Part shown: positions 25,218-35,697 of the stretch, one piece after another
How positions within the stretch are numbered: position 1 is the stretch's first letter
Layout of the letters: each line of letters opens with the position of its first letter
Source: Eriocheir sinensis
Lineage: Eukaryota > Arthropoda > Malacostraca > Decapoda > Varunidae
NCBI RefSeq assembly: GCF_024679095.1
Contig: NW_026110530.1
Coordinates: 82,501-146,500, forward strand
Length of the DNA stretch: 64,000 nucleotides
Direction of reading: 5' to 3'
The notes under the pieces: model-generated
Databases searched by the model: none
What the model was told of the DNA's origin: nothing
Seen by the model: the letters and a program-made list of their open reading frames with translations, nothing else
Made by a program: the position numbers and the translations under genes

Positions 25218-26688
25218 ATGACGTCCCTCAAGCGTTGTTCTGGGTGTGGCCTTCGCATGGCCAAGCAGTACTTTCTTTCCAAGGACGTTTGTAGGTTCTG
25301 CGTTAAGACTCAGAAGGATGATCAGAGGATCATAGAGTTAGAGAATAGGGTTACGACTCTCGCCGCCCAGGTACACTTACTGGTTAGTGCAGCAGCAACA
25401 AGCCCCGCCTCCTCCTCCTCCCCTTCCTCTTCCTCTTCTTCCTCGTCCTCCTCCCCTCTAGTATTGTCTTCACCCACACAGCAGCCCTCCCATCCTCCTC
25501 CTCCTCCTCCTCGACCATCTCCGATCTCCTGCTTCCCACCCTCCTTCTCCTCTTTTTCCTCCTCTTCCTCCTCCTCCTCCTCCTCCTCCTCCTCGCCTTC
25601 CTCTTCCGTCCCCCCTCTCCCCCCTGCCCACCCCCCTCCTCCTCCTCTCCTCTTTCTCCTCCTTGTCCTCCGCCTCTTCGCTCGTCCCTCCCTCCCACAC
25701 CTGTCCTTCACCTTCACCTTCCACCTCTTCCTCCTCCCTCTCCTCGTCCGTCACTCACGCCCCACCCTCACTCTCCCTTTCACATACTCCTCCTTCCTCC
25801 TCCTCCTCCTCCTCCTCATCCTCCTCCTCCTCCTCCTCCGCCTCCACCTCGCCTCTTCCGTCCCCTCCCCTCTCCCTCTTCCCACTCTCCTCCTCCTCCT
25901 CCTCCTCTCCCTCTTTCTCCTCCTTGTCCTCCGCCTCCTCGCTCGTCCCTCCCTCCAACACCTGTCCCTTACCTTCCCTTTCCCCCTCTTCCTCCTCCCT
26001 CTCCTCGTCCGTTCCTCCCTCCACCACCTCACCCTCCCTGTCGCCGTCTTCCTCTTCCTCCTCCCCTTTCCACCTTCCACCTCTTCCACAATTTCTCCTC
26101 GTTCTTCACAGCAGGTCCCTCCCTCCCTTCCTGCTCTCCCTCCCCCTTCCCCCACCCCTCCTGGCCCCCCTTCCGACCGTCGGGTTCTGGTTGGTGGGGA
26201 TATTCAGGTTCGTTATGGTGACAGGTATTTTTGATACCAGGATAATAACAGGACGAGGGGGTGGTTCCCAGGGGCAGTGGTGGGCCCTTTATCAGACATG
26301 ATAGACGCGTGTATGGCAAGCGAGGATCGAACCCCATTGTCTTTCTCAGCTGTGGCGGAAACGACGTTTCTCGTGTGCCAAGCGAGGACATTCTCAGGCG
26401 TTTTAGAGAATTGTTAGGCAGGATACGTGACGCTGGTGGGTCGCCAGTAGTGTGTGGCGTCCTGCCAAGGAGGGCGTTGGCGATGGATGGCTGTCCAGGG
26501 CGATAGCAGTGAACAGCAGACTTGCTGAGCACTGCGAGCGCAATGGGTGGCTGTTCGTCGACAATTGGGACCTCTTCTTTGGCAACGACGCCTCTACGCC
26601 CGTGACGGGATACACTTGACGTTCAAGGGTGTTGAGGCTCTCTCAGACTCCCTTGAGCGAGCACTTGGTACCCTGAGGGATTTTTAGT
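25218..26688 (+). pseudogene. CR1 ORF1: zinc motif, coiled coil, SGNH esterase
   Basis: Start ATG at 25218 in a good context (TTCACCATGA). Residues 7-29 hold C-x2-C ... C-x2-C (CSGCGLRMAKQ ... CRFC). A short coiled coil (IIELENRVTTLAAQVHLL) follows, then about 280 codons of Ser/Pro/Leu-rich low complexity, then an SGNH-type esterase (26190-26688). The block I residue is altered (GGDI in place of GGDS), block III CGGND is intact near 26350, and the D-x2-H motif reads DGIH near 26612. A stop at 26232 and shifts near 26330 and 26490 break the frame. CR1 ORF1 esterases are known; the Ser loss would abolish activity. Confidence 0.8.
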
Positions 26689-26749
26689 ATAGGCGAGGGG
26701 GAGGAGTAATGGGAGCAATGGGAGGAGTAATGGAGGGGACATCTACCTC

Positions 26750-29610
26750 ATAATATAACCAGGCAGCTTAGAAGTAATTCTAGAGGAGTAACAGAGGACG
26801 GGCTAAGAATCTTCTATACTAACAGCAGGAGCCTCAGAAACAAGATAGACTTACTAAGGGGTGAAGCTTGTTCAGAAAATTTTGACATAATAGCGATCAC
26901 TGAGACATGGATAGACACTGCTAATAGAAATTTTAGATCAGAATTTGAAATAACGGGTTATCAGATGTTTCACAAAGACAGAAGGGGCAGAAAGGGAGGT
27001 GGAGTTGCGCTATATGTTAAAGACTCACTTAAATGTTTAGTTAATAACTCAGTCAAAACTAACATGGATTCAGAATCAGTTTGGGTGGACGTTTACAAAG
27101 GTAAAGAAAAACTAACTCTAGGAGTTATATACAGGCCACCCAACCTTAACAGGCAGGACACGAGTATATTACTACAGGAGATTGGCAGGGCGAGTATGAG
27201 TAGAAATGTCTGCGTAATGGGTGACTTTAATTATAGGAATATAGACTGGGAAGATCTAGTGGGTGACCTGGAAGCCGAGGACTTTCTTGAAGTTATACAA
27301 GATAATTTCCTTAAGCAGGTAGTTACTGAGCCTACCAAAGGAGATAACATATTAGACTTAGTCCTAACCAATAATGGGAACTTGCTACGTGAGTTGGAGG
27401 TGGGCGGAGAGTTAGGAAATAGTGATCACAGAACGGTTCGTTTTAGCTTAGACTGGGCGGTAACCCGCGAACCAAACCCAGTGTTAGTGCCAGATTTTAG
27501 AAGAGCAAACTACGAGGGGCTTCGAAGACATCTTGAAGGGGTAAACTGGGATAATTTAGGGATTCATGAGGGCCAGAACTGCGGATTGGAGAGCCAGGAG
27601 GACCAGGTAGAAATGTCTTACAATAATTTAGTTAGAGTAATAGTAGATGGGCAAGAACAGCATATACCACAGCGAACACTTAGAAAAGAAAACAATGATC
27701 CTAAGTGGATGACTCGTGGACTAAAACACGAGATTGGGCTAAAGAAGGGAATTTATCAGAAAATAAAGAATGGGGAAACACATCTCAGGGGCCGGTACGT
27801 CGAACTATCTAGATTAGTTAAGAAAACACCAGGATAGCAAAAAGAACTATGAGATCAAAGTATCAAATGACGCGAAAAGTAATCCGAAGGGCTTCTTTCA
27901 GATGTATAGAACAAAAACACGGGAGAAAATTTGACCGCTGAAAACAAACACATGGGAGCTAGTAGAAAATTACGAAAATATGAGCACATTGTTGAACGAC
28001 TACTTCCTTTCAGTATTCACACAGGAGGATCGAACGACTATACCGGAAAGAGTTCAGGTGTACGAGGGCGGGGATGGCGATAAATTGAGGGATATAATCA
28101 TTACCAGGCAAATAGTTCAGGATGAGATAGATAAGCTTAAGAAGAACAAGTCGCCAGGTCCTGACGGGATATTTCCGAGGGTATTAAAGGAGCTAGGTGA
28201 TATAATCAGTGACCCACAAACCTACATCTTTAAGATGTCGGAAAATACTGGCTATGTGCAGAGTCTATGGAAAGTAGCTAATGTGACGCCGATTTTTAAA
28301 AATGGGGACAGGTCAGTTGCTTCAAACTATCGCCCAATTAGCTTAACATCGGTTATAGGGAAGATGCTGGAGTCCATAATAGCCAGGAACATTCGGGAGC
28401 ATTTAGAGAAACATAGCTTAATTCACGACTCGCAGCATGGGTTCACAAAAGGTAGGTCATGCCTCACCAATCTCTTGTCCTTCTACAATAAAGTATTTGA
28501 GGCGGTTGACAGAGATGAAAATTATGATGTAATCTATCTTGATTTTAGTAAAGCGTTTGACAAAGTTCCTCACCAACGACTGTTGCTTAAATTACAGGCT
28601 CACGGAGTAGAGGGTAAAGTTTTGAACTGGGTCAAGGCGTGGCTTAGCAATAGGAAGCAAAGAGTGCAAATCAATGGTAAAAGATCTGACTGGGGATGTG
28701 TTACGAGTGGGGTCCCACAAGGTTCGGTATTAGGTCCACTTTTGTTTATTATTTATATCAATGACTTAGACACAGGAATTAGTAGTGATGTTAGTAAATT
28801 TGCAGATGATACCAAGATCGGTAGAGTAATTGAGTCGGATCAGGACGCTAGTATTCTCCAAGGTGAACTCAACAGATTATATGACTGGGCGGATAAATGG
28901 CAGATGGAGTTCAATGTAGGGAAGTGCAGTATTCTGAGTGTAGGTAGGAACAACCCCTCACATAACTATTGCTTAAATGACACTCTCATAAGTAGGTCTG
29001 GGTGCGAGAGGGATTTAGGGTCTTAGTGAACTCTGATCTCCGTCCAAGGGCACAATGCATTCAAGATAGAAATCGAGCAAATAGGGTACTGGGATTTATT
29101 TCAAGGAGAGTAAGCAACAGAAGCCCCGAAGTCTTCCTCAAACTATATTTAGCATTAGTTAGACCTCATCTTGACTATGCGGTTCAGTTCTGGTCACCCT
29201 ACTATAGAATGGATATCAACATGTTAGAATCGGTGCAGAGGAGGATGACTAAGATGATTCAGGGGTTGAGAAACTTGCCATACGAGGAAAGACTCAAACA
29301 GTTAAACTTGCATTCTCTAGAAAGGCGAAGGGTGCGTGGAGACATGATCGAGGTTTATAAATGGATGAAGGGCTTTAATAAGGGAGACATTCATAAGGTT
29401 TTGTTGGTAAGAGAACCGGGTAGGACACGAAGTAACGGGTTTAAACTGGATAAATTCAGATTCAACAGGGACATAGGCAAAAATTGGTTTACTAACAGGG
29501 TGGTGGATGAGTGGAATAGGCTTAGCAGTCATGTGGTGAGTGCCAATACAATTGTCACATTCAAAAATAGACTAGATAAATTCATGGACAGCGATATTAG
29601 GTGGGGTTAG
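26750..29610 (+). pseudogene. CR1 ORF2: endonuclease and reverse transcriptase
   Basis: The frame opens near 26750. The AP-endonuclease spans about 26790-27450 with IIAITETWID, VMGDFNYRNIDW and NSDHRTV, i.e. the catalytic Glu, Asp/Asn and His-containing motifs. After one disrupted stretch (27838-27980) the RT runs from Met at 27980: SPGPDGI, SNYRPISLTSV, HGFTKGRSC, DFSKAFDKVPH, SGVPQGSVLGPLLF and the catalytic FADD at 28799-28810. One frameshift near 29024 leads into the C-terminal part that ends FMDSDIRWG at 29610. Only two breaks in about 2.8 kb suggest a young copy. Confidence 0.9.
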
Positions 29611-29677
29611 ATACACGGGAGCTTAGGGTCAAAGGAGCTGCCTCGTACAGGCCTACCGGCCTCTTGCAGACTCCTGC

Positions 29678-29702
29678 GTTCTTATGTTCTTATGTTCTTA
29701 TG
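29678..29702 (+). repeat. CR1 3' tail octamers (TTCTTATG)3
   Basis: Three tandem TTCTTATG units end the CR1 element. CR1 LINEs characteristically end in short 8-bp tandem repeats. Confidence 0.85.
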
Positions 29703-29930
29703 TCATATGCCGGAGATAGACAGGAGGGGAAGGAATTATAGGAGAAGGGAACAGATCCCAGGAGACGGGACACAACCCCCGATTAATACCTGATACCCAT
29801 TCACTGCTGGGTGGACAGGGGCGTAGGGTATCGGAAAAGCCGCCCAAATTTTCCCACTCCTCCCGGCAATCGAACCCGGGCTCTCTCGGTTGTGAGCCGA
29901 GTGTGCTAATCACTGCACCACGAAGCCCCC
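29703..29930 (-). mobile_element. SINE-D copy 1 (tRNA-headed, tail-to-tail with CR1)
   Basis: Minus strand starts GGGGGCTTCGTGGTGCAGTG and has a 5-bp anticodon stem CTCGG/CCGAG with loop CTCACAA, and a T arm CCGGGTTCGATTGCCGG. The acceptor stem does not pair, so it is a SINE head, not a tRNA gene. Its 3' end meets the 3' tail of the CR1 at 29702. A second copy of the head is at 59091. Confidence 0.75.
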
Positions 29931-29943
29931 ATAGTCTACTTGT

Positions 29944-30307
29944 GCTACTTGAAATTTAACAATGTCTCTTATACTCTGTTCTTCTGCCTGTGCTAACATT
30001 AGTAGTAGTATTGTATAATTGAAATAATTGTGTATGTTAATTACATGGATACTGCAGTTAAGATAATCATGGGTCACTGATTTTAATTACTAGCTCTACC
30101 AGAAAATGAAATACAATTTTTTAATAATCTAGGTACAAGCAAACTGCCATAATAATTACATTAATGAAAAGTCATACAGTATCTTGTCCCATTTTATTCA
30201 GTTATTTATGCCTTTCATATTCAATATTCAAGATATATCAATTGATAAGAATAACATGCATTTGCACGGGACATTTCCATTAATATAACCATACTTAAAA
30301 GGCATGT
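29944..30307. other. No gene recognised; AT-rich flank of hAT gene
   Basis: No TIR or motif seen, although the end of the hAT element should lie here. Confidence 0.4.
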
Positions 30308-32558
30308 TTAAAATTTCCCAAACACCTTATTGCGAATATCTGTTGATTTGCATAGGACCTCCTGATCAATACTTTGTGGCTTCAGTGATGCGAGTCGGTC
30401 CCGGTGCACATGACAGATTATGATGTTATTTAGGCGTTTCTGAGACACTGTACTACGCAGCCAGGTTTTCAAGCGTCTAAGAGCACTAAAGGATCGCTCA
30501 GCTTCACAGGAGCTTGATGGTGAAACTAATAGGAGTCTGATCAGCTTTTCCACTTGAGGGGACATCCGACGAACCTCCGGTACCATGCCTCTCAAGATGT
30601 TCCGGTAATCTTCCAATGACGACTGCTTATGAAAGAAGCTAAGCTCTTCCTTGAGAGACTCATGGAGTTCAGGATACTTTGCGACTATGTGAAAATTGTA
30701 AGATCCATTGAATAGCATCGTAGTCATTTCCCTGTATTCCAAGAGATCGGGTGATGTGAAATACTCTTCCAGACTCACCAAAGCTTGATCTACCATTTTA
30801 TAGAACTCAGTCCTAAAAAACTCCTCAGCAGTCTTAGCATTGTACTCTTGTGCTGTCCCACTTTCAAATCTTTTTGATAACTTACGGTGTCGTGGAAGTG
30901 TCAAAAGTTCAAGTTGGCATTCTGCAAGCTTCTCCTCTGCTGCTGCAAAAATTTCTTGAAATTTCTGGTCACAACGAAGTCCCTGCAGATTCTGACTTGT
31001 TACTTCAACAGCAGAGAGCATACCTGATACAATAACATCTGAGCCTTGAAGTGCTTTGTTCAGGTTTTCAATGCACTGGATTACAGGCAGTGATGACAAC
31101 AAACCAAGAACACAGTTAGGTGATGACATGCAACCCAAAATGCAATTAGCTCGAGCAGCTGTAGTTTTCCCAAAATCATGAGCAGCCTCCTGAAGGGCAT
31201 CCAGTACAGGTTTGTAGTTCTTAAGTACTGAGTTTACAGCAAGGGAACGTGTAAGCCAACGTGTTGGACAAATTGGTTTTAAGCATGTAGGTGAAGGCAT
31301 ATCTCCTTCATCAGTATGCAGATTTAAGTAGAGGTGCTTAAATTTCCCTGAGCATTTGTAAAGGTTGCCAAGCTCTTGGACATTGTCCAGTGAATTTCTT
31401 ATATATGGTGCTGTTTGAATGGCCTTGGAAATAACAAGATGTGTAACATGAGCTCCACAGTGGAAGTAATTTGCCAGTGGTTGGATCTTCTTAACCTCTG
31501 CCTGGCAACCTTTGTACTTTCCAGACATGTTACTCGCACCATTATATGTCTGGGCTCTTAGATTTTGGATAGGTAGCTGTAGCCGTATCAGAACATCCTG
31601 CAACATTTTACAAAGTGATGCTCCTGTGGTGCTTGATACATTGTAGAGTCCAACAAAATCTTCTTTTACTACAAAAGAATCAGTTACATAACGAATACAT
31701 ATAGACTCCTGTTCATTCCCCTGAATATCTTGTGTTCCATCTATGATTATTCCAAACTGAGCAGACATATCACTGACAACATTGCAAATGTCCCTGAGTA
31801 TGCTATTGCTCATTAGCTCCAAGATCTCGTTTTGAATCTCATTACTTGTGAAAGTTGTTTTTCTTGCTAACCATTTTCTCAGATTTTCGTCGTCATCTCC
31901 CCGCGACTGCAGTAGCTGTTTAAAGTTACCATCTCTTACCCCAGATTGCAAGTCCTTGTTGAGCTAGGTATTGCAAAGAGCTGATAATTTTTAAGAGTGC
32001 TGCTCGCGCATTACTTTGTTCTTCAGCTAGCTGGGAAATGAGCTGTACACTGACATCAGGTTTACTCTTTCTGAATTTTAGGTTCTCATAGGCAAGCTTG
32101 TGAGCAGTTGATTTTCCATGGAGTCTAAATCTCTCAAGTCCCTTTTTTAAATCCCTTTGACAAAAAAGCATGATTGAGCACAAGTGTGGCAGATGACTGC
32201 ACCAAGCTGTGTATCAAAATGTAACCAAGGAAATTTAGTAAACCACTGATGCTGGAATCTTAGCTTGCGGTTGCACTGGAATGCAGCTAACATCTCCTGG
32301 CTGATAGGGTTGAACAGGAAGAGATGAAACAGTTGCAGGTTCTGTTAATTTTCCTGCAGACTCTGCTTCATCTTGCATGGAGGTTTTTGCCTTGGAACTA
32401 ATCTTATCCCTAGTCTCAGAACTGGCTGGATCCTGAATGCAAGTAGTTACAGCAGAATCATGAGTGTCAGCAAGAAAATTTGTATCAGAGGCTGTTGGTG
32501 ATGATGCTGTGGAAGTGGACGCAGACTCTTTGGACGAGAAGTAGTTTATAATATCCAT
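30308..32558 (-). pseudogene. hAT transposase (TTF finger, DUF4371-like core, dimer domain)
   Basis: N-terminus at 32558 reads MDIINYFSSK, then a Ser/Thr/Pro-rich tail. A TTF-type finger (FPWLHFDTQLGAVICHTC) lies near 32170-32230, and the long core frame of 547 codons (30308-31951) follows. The core holds FGIIIDGTQD with the first catalytic Asp, YNGASNMSGKYKGCQ where the family normally has YDGA (second Asp, here Asn), and the C-terminal SSSCEAERSFSALRRLKTWL with the catalytic Glu and dimerisation helix. Frame changes occur near 32245, 32155 and 31940, the middle one next to homopolymers. Resembles ZMYM/hAT proteins widely annotated in invertebrates. No TIRs found; the MITE at 32746 lies just upstream. 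Confidence 0.85.
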
Positions 32559-32737
32559 GATAACCCCGTTATCTAGGTCTCCTCATTCCTAAAACAAAAG
32601 ATAAACTAAATTGAAATAGATATTCGGATATTCAGTTTACTGTAAATATTAATGTAGCTGTCTAGATCTATCCTAGGCCTAGTTACCCCTTGCTGGTGCC
32701 TGGCCTTAAAGCAGAAGTTCTAGCGTCAAACCGTTGA
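32559..32737. other. 5' flank of hAT transposase gene
   Basis: No further motif; ends at the target duplication of the MITE. Confidence 0.4.
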
Positions 32738-32745
32738 GATATAGA

Positions 32746-33844
32746 CATAGCTGGGCACGATAACAGAAAACCTTATTCCCGATAACCGATAACTGATAAT
32801 GGGAAACCTTATCGGTGATAACCGATATTCGTTAACTGGAGACACAAATATAGGCGATAACCGATAACCGATACCGATATAAATCTTCAGTTCCGATACT
32901 AGCCAGCGATAAGTCCGATAAGTGAAAACGATACTATATTGATATTTCAAATGAAAAACATAGTTGAATTCAAATTTTCATTATCCGTATTTTAGAAAAC
33001 TTGCGAAACCTGAAAACCACACGTTGACACGTACATATGGAAGGTAATACTAGAAACACCTGAACCGGTATTGTGTTATTTGGCGTCCCCACCGTTAAAA
33101 GCTGGCTCTTTTGTTTACAAACACTGGTCTTTCGTGAACAATGCATGCTCAGACCAGCAAGCGCAGACCTGTACAGTCTCTCAAAGCTTTTTAACCGTAA
33201 TTAAGAATTGCTGGAAGGCTGAATCAGACATTACCACTCCCACCATTCTCGCTGTTTCTAGACCGAGATTCTGTACGAGTTGTATTTATAGGTACAGAGT
33301 GTCGTTCTAGAAACAGCGAGGATGGTGGTACTGTATGTCTGATTCAGCCTTCCAGCAACTCTTAATGTGTTAAAAAGCTTTGTGAGACTGTACAGGGCTA
33401 CGCTTACTGGTCTGAACATGCGTAGTTCACGAGAGACCAGTGTTTGTAAACAAAAGCGCCAGCTGTTGAAGATGGGACACCAAATAACACAACACCGGGT
33501 GCCTTCAGTACCATGGCATGCTCACAAACGAATATGGAATATCAAATTTGAGGCAGTGAATAATAATTTTTTGGCCAAAGTTAAATGATTTTTCTCTCTG
33601 ATGTATTGATTTTTGAGTCTAACATAAAAAATAACCTAGTATATATTTCATACCCCATGCGCAGTAGGAGGAGACGTTTTTTTTTTTCTGAGAAGCAGAA
33701 AAAAGTAGCGATTATCGATGGTTTGGTTACAAAAGTAACGAAGATACCGAAAGATATTGAGATAAGTAGCGGATGGCCGATAACCCGATTTTGTTATCAG
33801 CGATAAAGTATCGCGATAACTTATCGCGATAACGCCCAGCTATG
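32746..33844. mobile_element. hAT MITE, 1,099 bp, perfect 8-bp target duplication
   Basis: Ends CATAGCTGGGC (32746) and GCCCAGCTATG (33844) are inverted. GATATAGA occurs immediately outside both ends (32738-32745 and 33845-33852). An 8-bp target duplication is the hAT signature. Subterminal regions repeat CGATAACCGATAA and GCGATAAC words. The centre (33096-33470) is a long imperfect inverted repeat: GTTTACAAACACTGGTC on the left pairs with GACCAGTGTTTGTAAAC on the right, so the transcript would fold back. No transposase. A truncated sibling is at 7894-8335. Confidence 0.9.
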
Positions 33845-33852
33845 GATATAGA

Positions 33853-34984
33853 GTTTGCAACTTAGCAGAGCAAAGATAGCAGTTTCACTATTTAAAGATA
33901 GATGATTCACTATTTCCTATTATGAAGTTTGCTTGCTAATGACCAGCCATGATGCTAATCTTATTCTACCACAGCCTATCATAACTCTCACACACTACAA
34001 ATAATTTTCATTAATAAGCATCAAAATAACTTATACAGTTTAGGAAACTTATTATTTAATATTGATGTAAACATACCCTTCTGTAACCTAGAAAAGTGAA
34101 GAAGCACTTTGCACTTATACATGGCATCAATTTCTTTAATACCCGCCCCCCCACCAAAAAAAAAAAAAAAAAAAAAAAAAAAAACATACCACCGTCTACC
34201 TCTGGGCTTGCCTTACGATTTATACCAGTTTTATGAAGATTTGGAGCATTTGTGCCCTTTTAACAAATCACCTCCGGACAAGATAAGGATTCCATAAAGA
34301 CATAATGAAATTGTTATCCTTTACCATAGTCAATTTGGGCCCTAGAGGAGGATACTGGTTCTACAAATTATGATACCAAAGTCACCACAGTCACACAGTG
34401 AAAATTCCTCTCTGTGACTGGTCTGTGGAAAGAACTGAATTCTTAATTTTTACCCGTCCATCTGGTTCACCCTGTAATCCTGCATGTTTGTTACTGATGT
34501 AAGTGACACCAGAAGTTTTCTGTATGTAATGTATTACAATGAAAACGAGAGCACGAACCCCAAGCTAAAGTGGAAAATGTTCGGTTTACAAATTTAATAC
34601 TTATAACATCCTATTATATATAGTGCTCGTCATTGAAATTGTCGCCGGGATCGCCGTTGAACATTTAGAATTCGCGCACTCCTTTTGCCGGAGCGTGGGT
34701 GCTTTAAATCAAATTATTACGTAACTCAGTATGTGTGTTGGAGGGCGTGCAGAGGTGGGAGACACTGACACCTGCCTGTCCATAGCTGTCAAATAGGGGT
34801 GTTCAGTTGATGTCTTCTCCCGTCCCCCCCCCCAGATTGGCTTGCAATTGCTTGGTTGTTCAGCGATTTTTCTGGACAATGGTTCACTACAAGACCTTGT
34901 CAAGTCATGACATCACAAGCATCACATTTCTCCATAAGGCTGCACACTCGACACGATATTATCTCATAGCAGACGGGTGTCAGT
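33853..34984. other. No gene recognised; poly-A run 34156-34184
   Basis: AT-rich sequence with one long A-run. No element ends recognised. Confidence 0.5.
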
Positions 34985-35340
34985 GTCCGCCAAATCCAAA
35001 GATACGTGAAGCATATGATGGAAAATGGTGAAAACAAAGTACCAGAGAAGAAAAAGCCACCTGGAAAGACTCGCAAAACATCCGTGCGAACCCTGCGAGT
35101 GGTACACCGTGTACTTGAAAGTCACCCTCGAGTATCAGTCAGAAAAATAAAGAAAGACAATTAACCCAAGACTGCTGAGTAACGTGTCGGTAAGGACATT
35201 ATTACGCCACATCCACGACGACCTCCGCTACATCAGTTATGCAGCGCGACTAAAGCCTGTGGTTTCTGTCGTCCAGCAAGGCTTGCGTTTTGTGACAAAA
35301 TGAAGAACTGGATCCTCGAGCAGTAGCGTGGTGTGCTGTG
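34985..35340 (+). pseudogene. Tc1-type transposase N-terminal/middle fragment
   Basis: One plus frame reads QRYVKHMMENGENKVPEKK, a GRPR-like linker and TLRVVHRVLESHPRVSVRK. After an in-frame stop near 35161 a second frame gives LLSNVSVRTLLRHIHDDLRY and AARLKPVV, the second helix-turn-helix of Tc1 transposases. A third frame then gives LAFCDKMKNWILEQ with a stop where Trp is normal. Three lesions in 350 bp mark a pseudogene. It ends about 70 bp before the left terminus of the Ginger1-like element. Confidence 0.75.
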
Positions 35341-35412
35341 GAGTGAGTGATAAGGCACAATTTTAAGTGACAGCTAGCAGTCAAGGTCGCGTGTACCGTC
35401 GCGTCGCCCCGG

Positions 35413-35453
35413 TGTAGTGTCCGTCCGTGCCCCCCTGTATTTGAGAGGTCCCG
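35413..35453 (+). repeat. Left terminal inverted repeat of Ginger1-like element
   Basis: Starts TGTAGTGTCCGTCCGTG and continues ...TGTATTTGAGAGGTCCC. Preceded by CCGG at 35409-35412. A GTTTGTAAACAAAG word further in (about 35482-35495) also has counterparts at the right end. Confidence 0.8.
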
Positions 35454-35534
35454 CGCGCTGTGCGCATGCCCAGAAGCTGGTGTTTGTAAACAAAGGATTG
35501 TTTATCAACACAGCTATCCGTCCGCGCCCCCAGC

Positions 35535-35697
35535 ATGTCAAAACTCACTGAAATGTCTTTGGAGGAGAGGCTACGGCAGTACAGGGATGAAATATGCCCT
35601 GTGCAATATTTATTGCTAAATGGCCACTATCCTCCAGAACTAACGCGCAATCAGATAAAAAATGTGAGGAGACAGAAGGCAGTATATATGATGAAAG
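35535..35697 (+). CDS. Ginger1-like integrase gene, exon 1 (N-terminal domain)
   Basis: ATG at 35535 lies 120 bp inside the left TIR. The exon encodes 54 codons plus one base, starting MSKLTEMSLEERLRQYRDEI and including LLNGHYPPELTRNQIKNVRR. The YP plus RR pattern fits the extra N-terminal region (YPYY-type) that precedes the zinc finger in Ginger1 and gypsy-derived integrases. Donor AAAG|GTAAGT at 35697/35698 is close to consensus. It joins exon 2 in phase 1. An upstream promoter was not recognised. Confidence 0.75.

Larger units (their letters stand above)
24381..29702 (+). mobile_element. Nearly full-length CR1 LINE
   Basis: Order: 5' UTR with 21-bp repeats, ORF1 (zinc-binding motif, coiled coil, Ser/Pro tract, esterase), ORF2 (endonuclease, RT), short 3' UTR, and a tail of three TTCTTATG octamers. 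Octamer tails and an esterase-bearing ORF1 are CR1 features. Both ORFs carry frameshifts, so this copy is probably inactive but recent. The 5' boundary is set by the 13-bp word ATAGTCTACTTGT (24368-24380), which recurs at 29931-29943 after the adjoining SINE-D. CR1 3'-end remnants of the same family are at 2402-2650 and 61915-62430. Confidence 0.85.

Noticed and set aside
25322..26155. Glu/Arg/Gly-rich minus-strand frames
   Set aside because: Antisense of the Ser/Pro-rich low-complexity part of CR1 ORF1.
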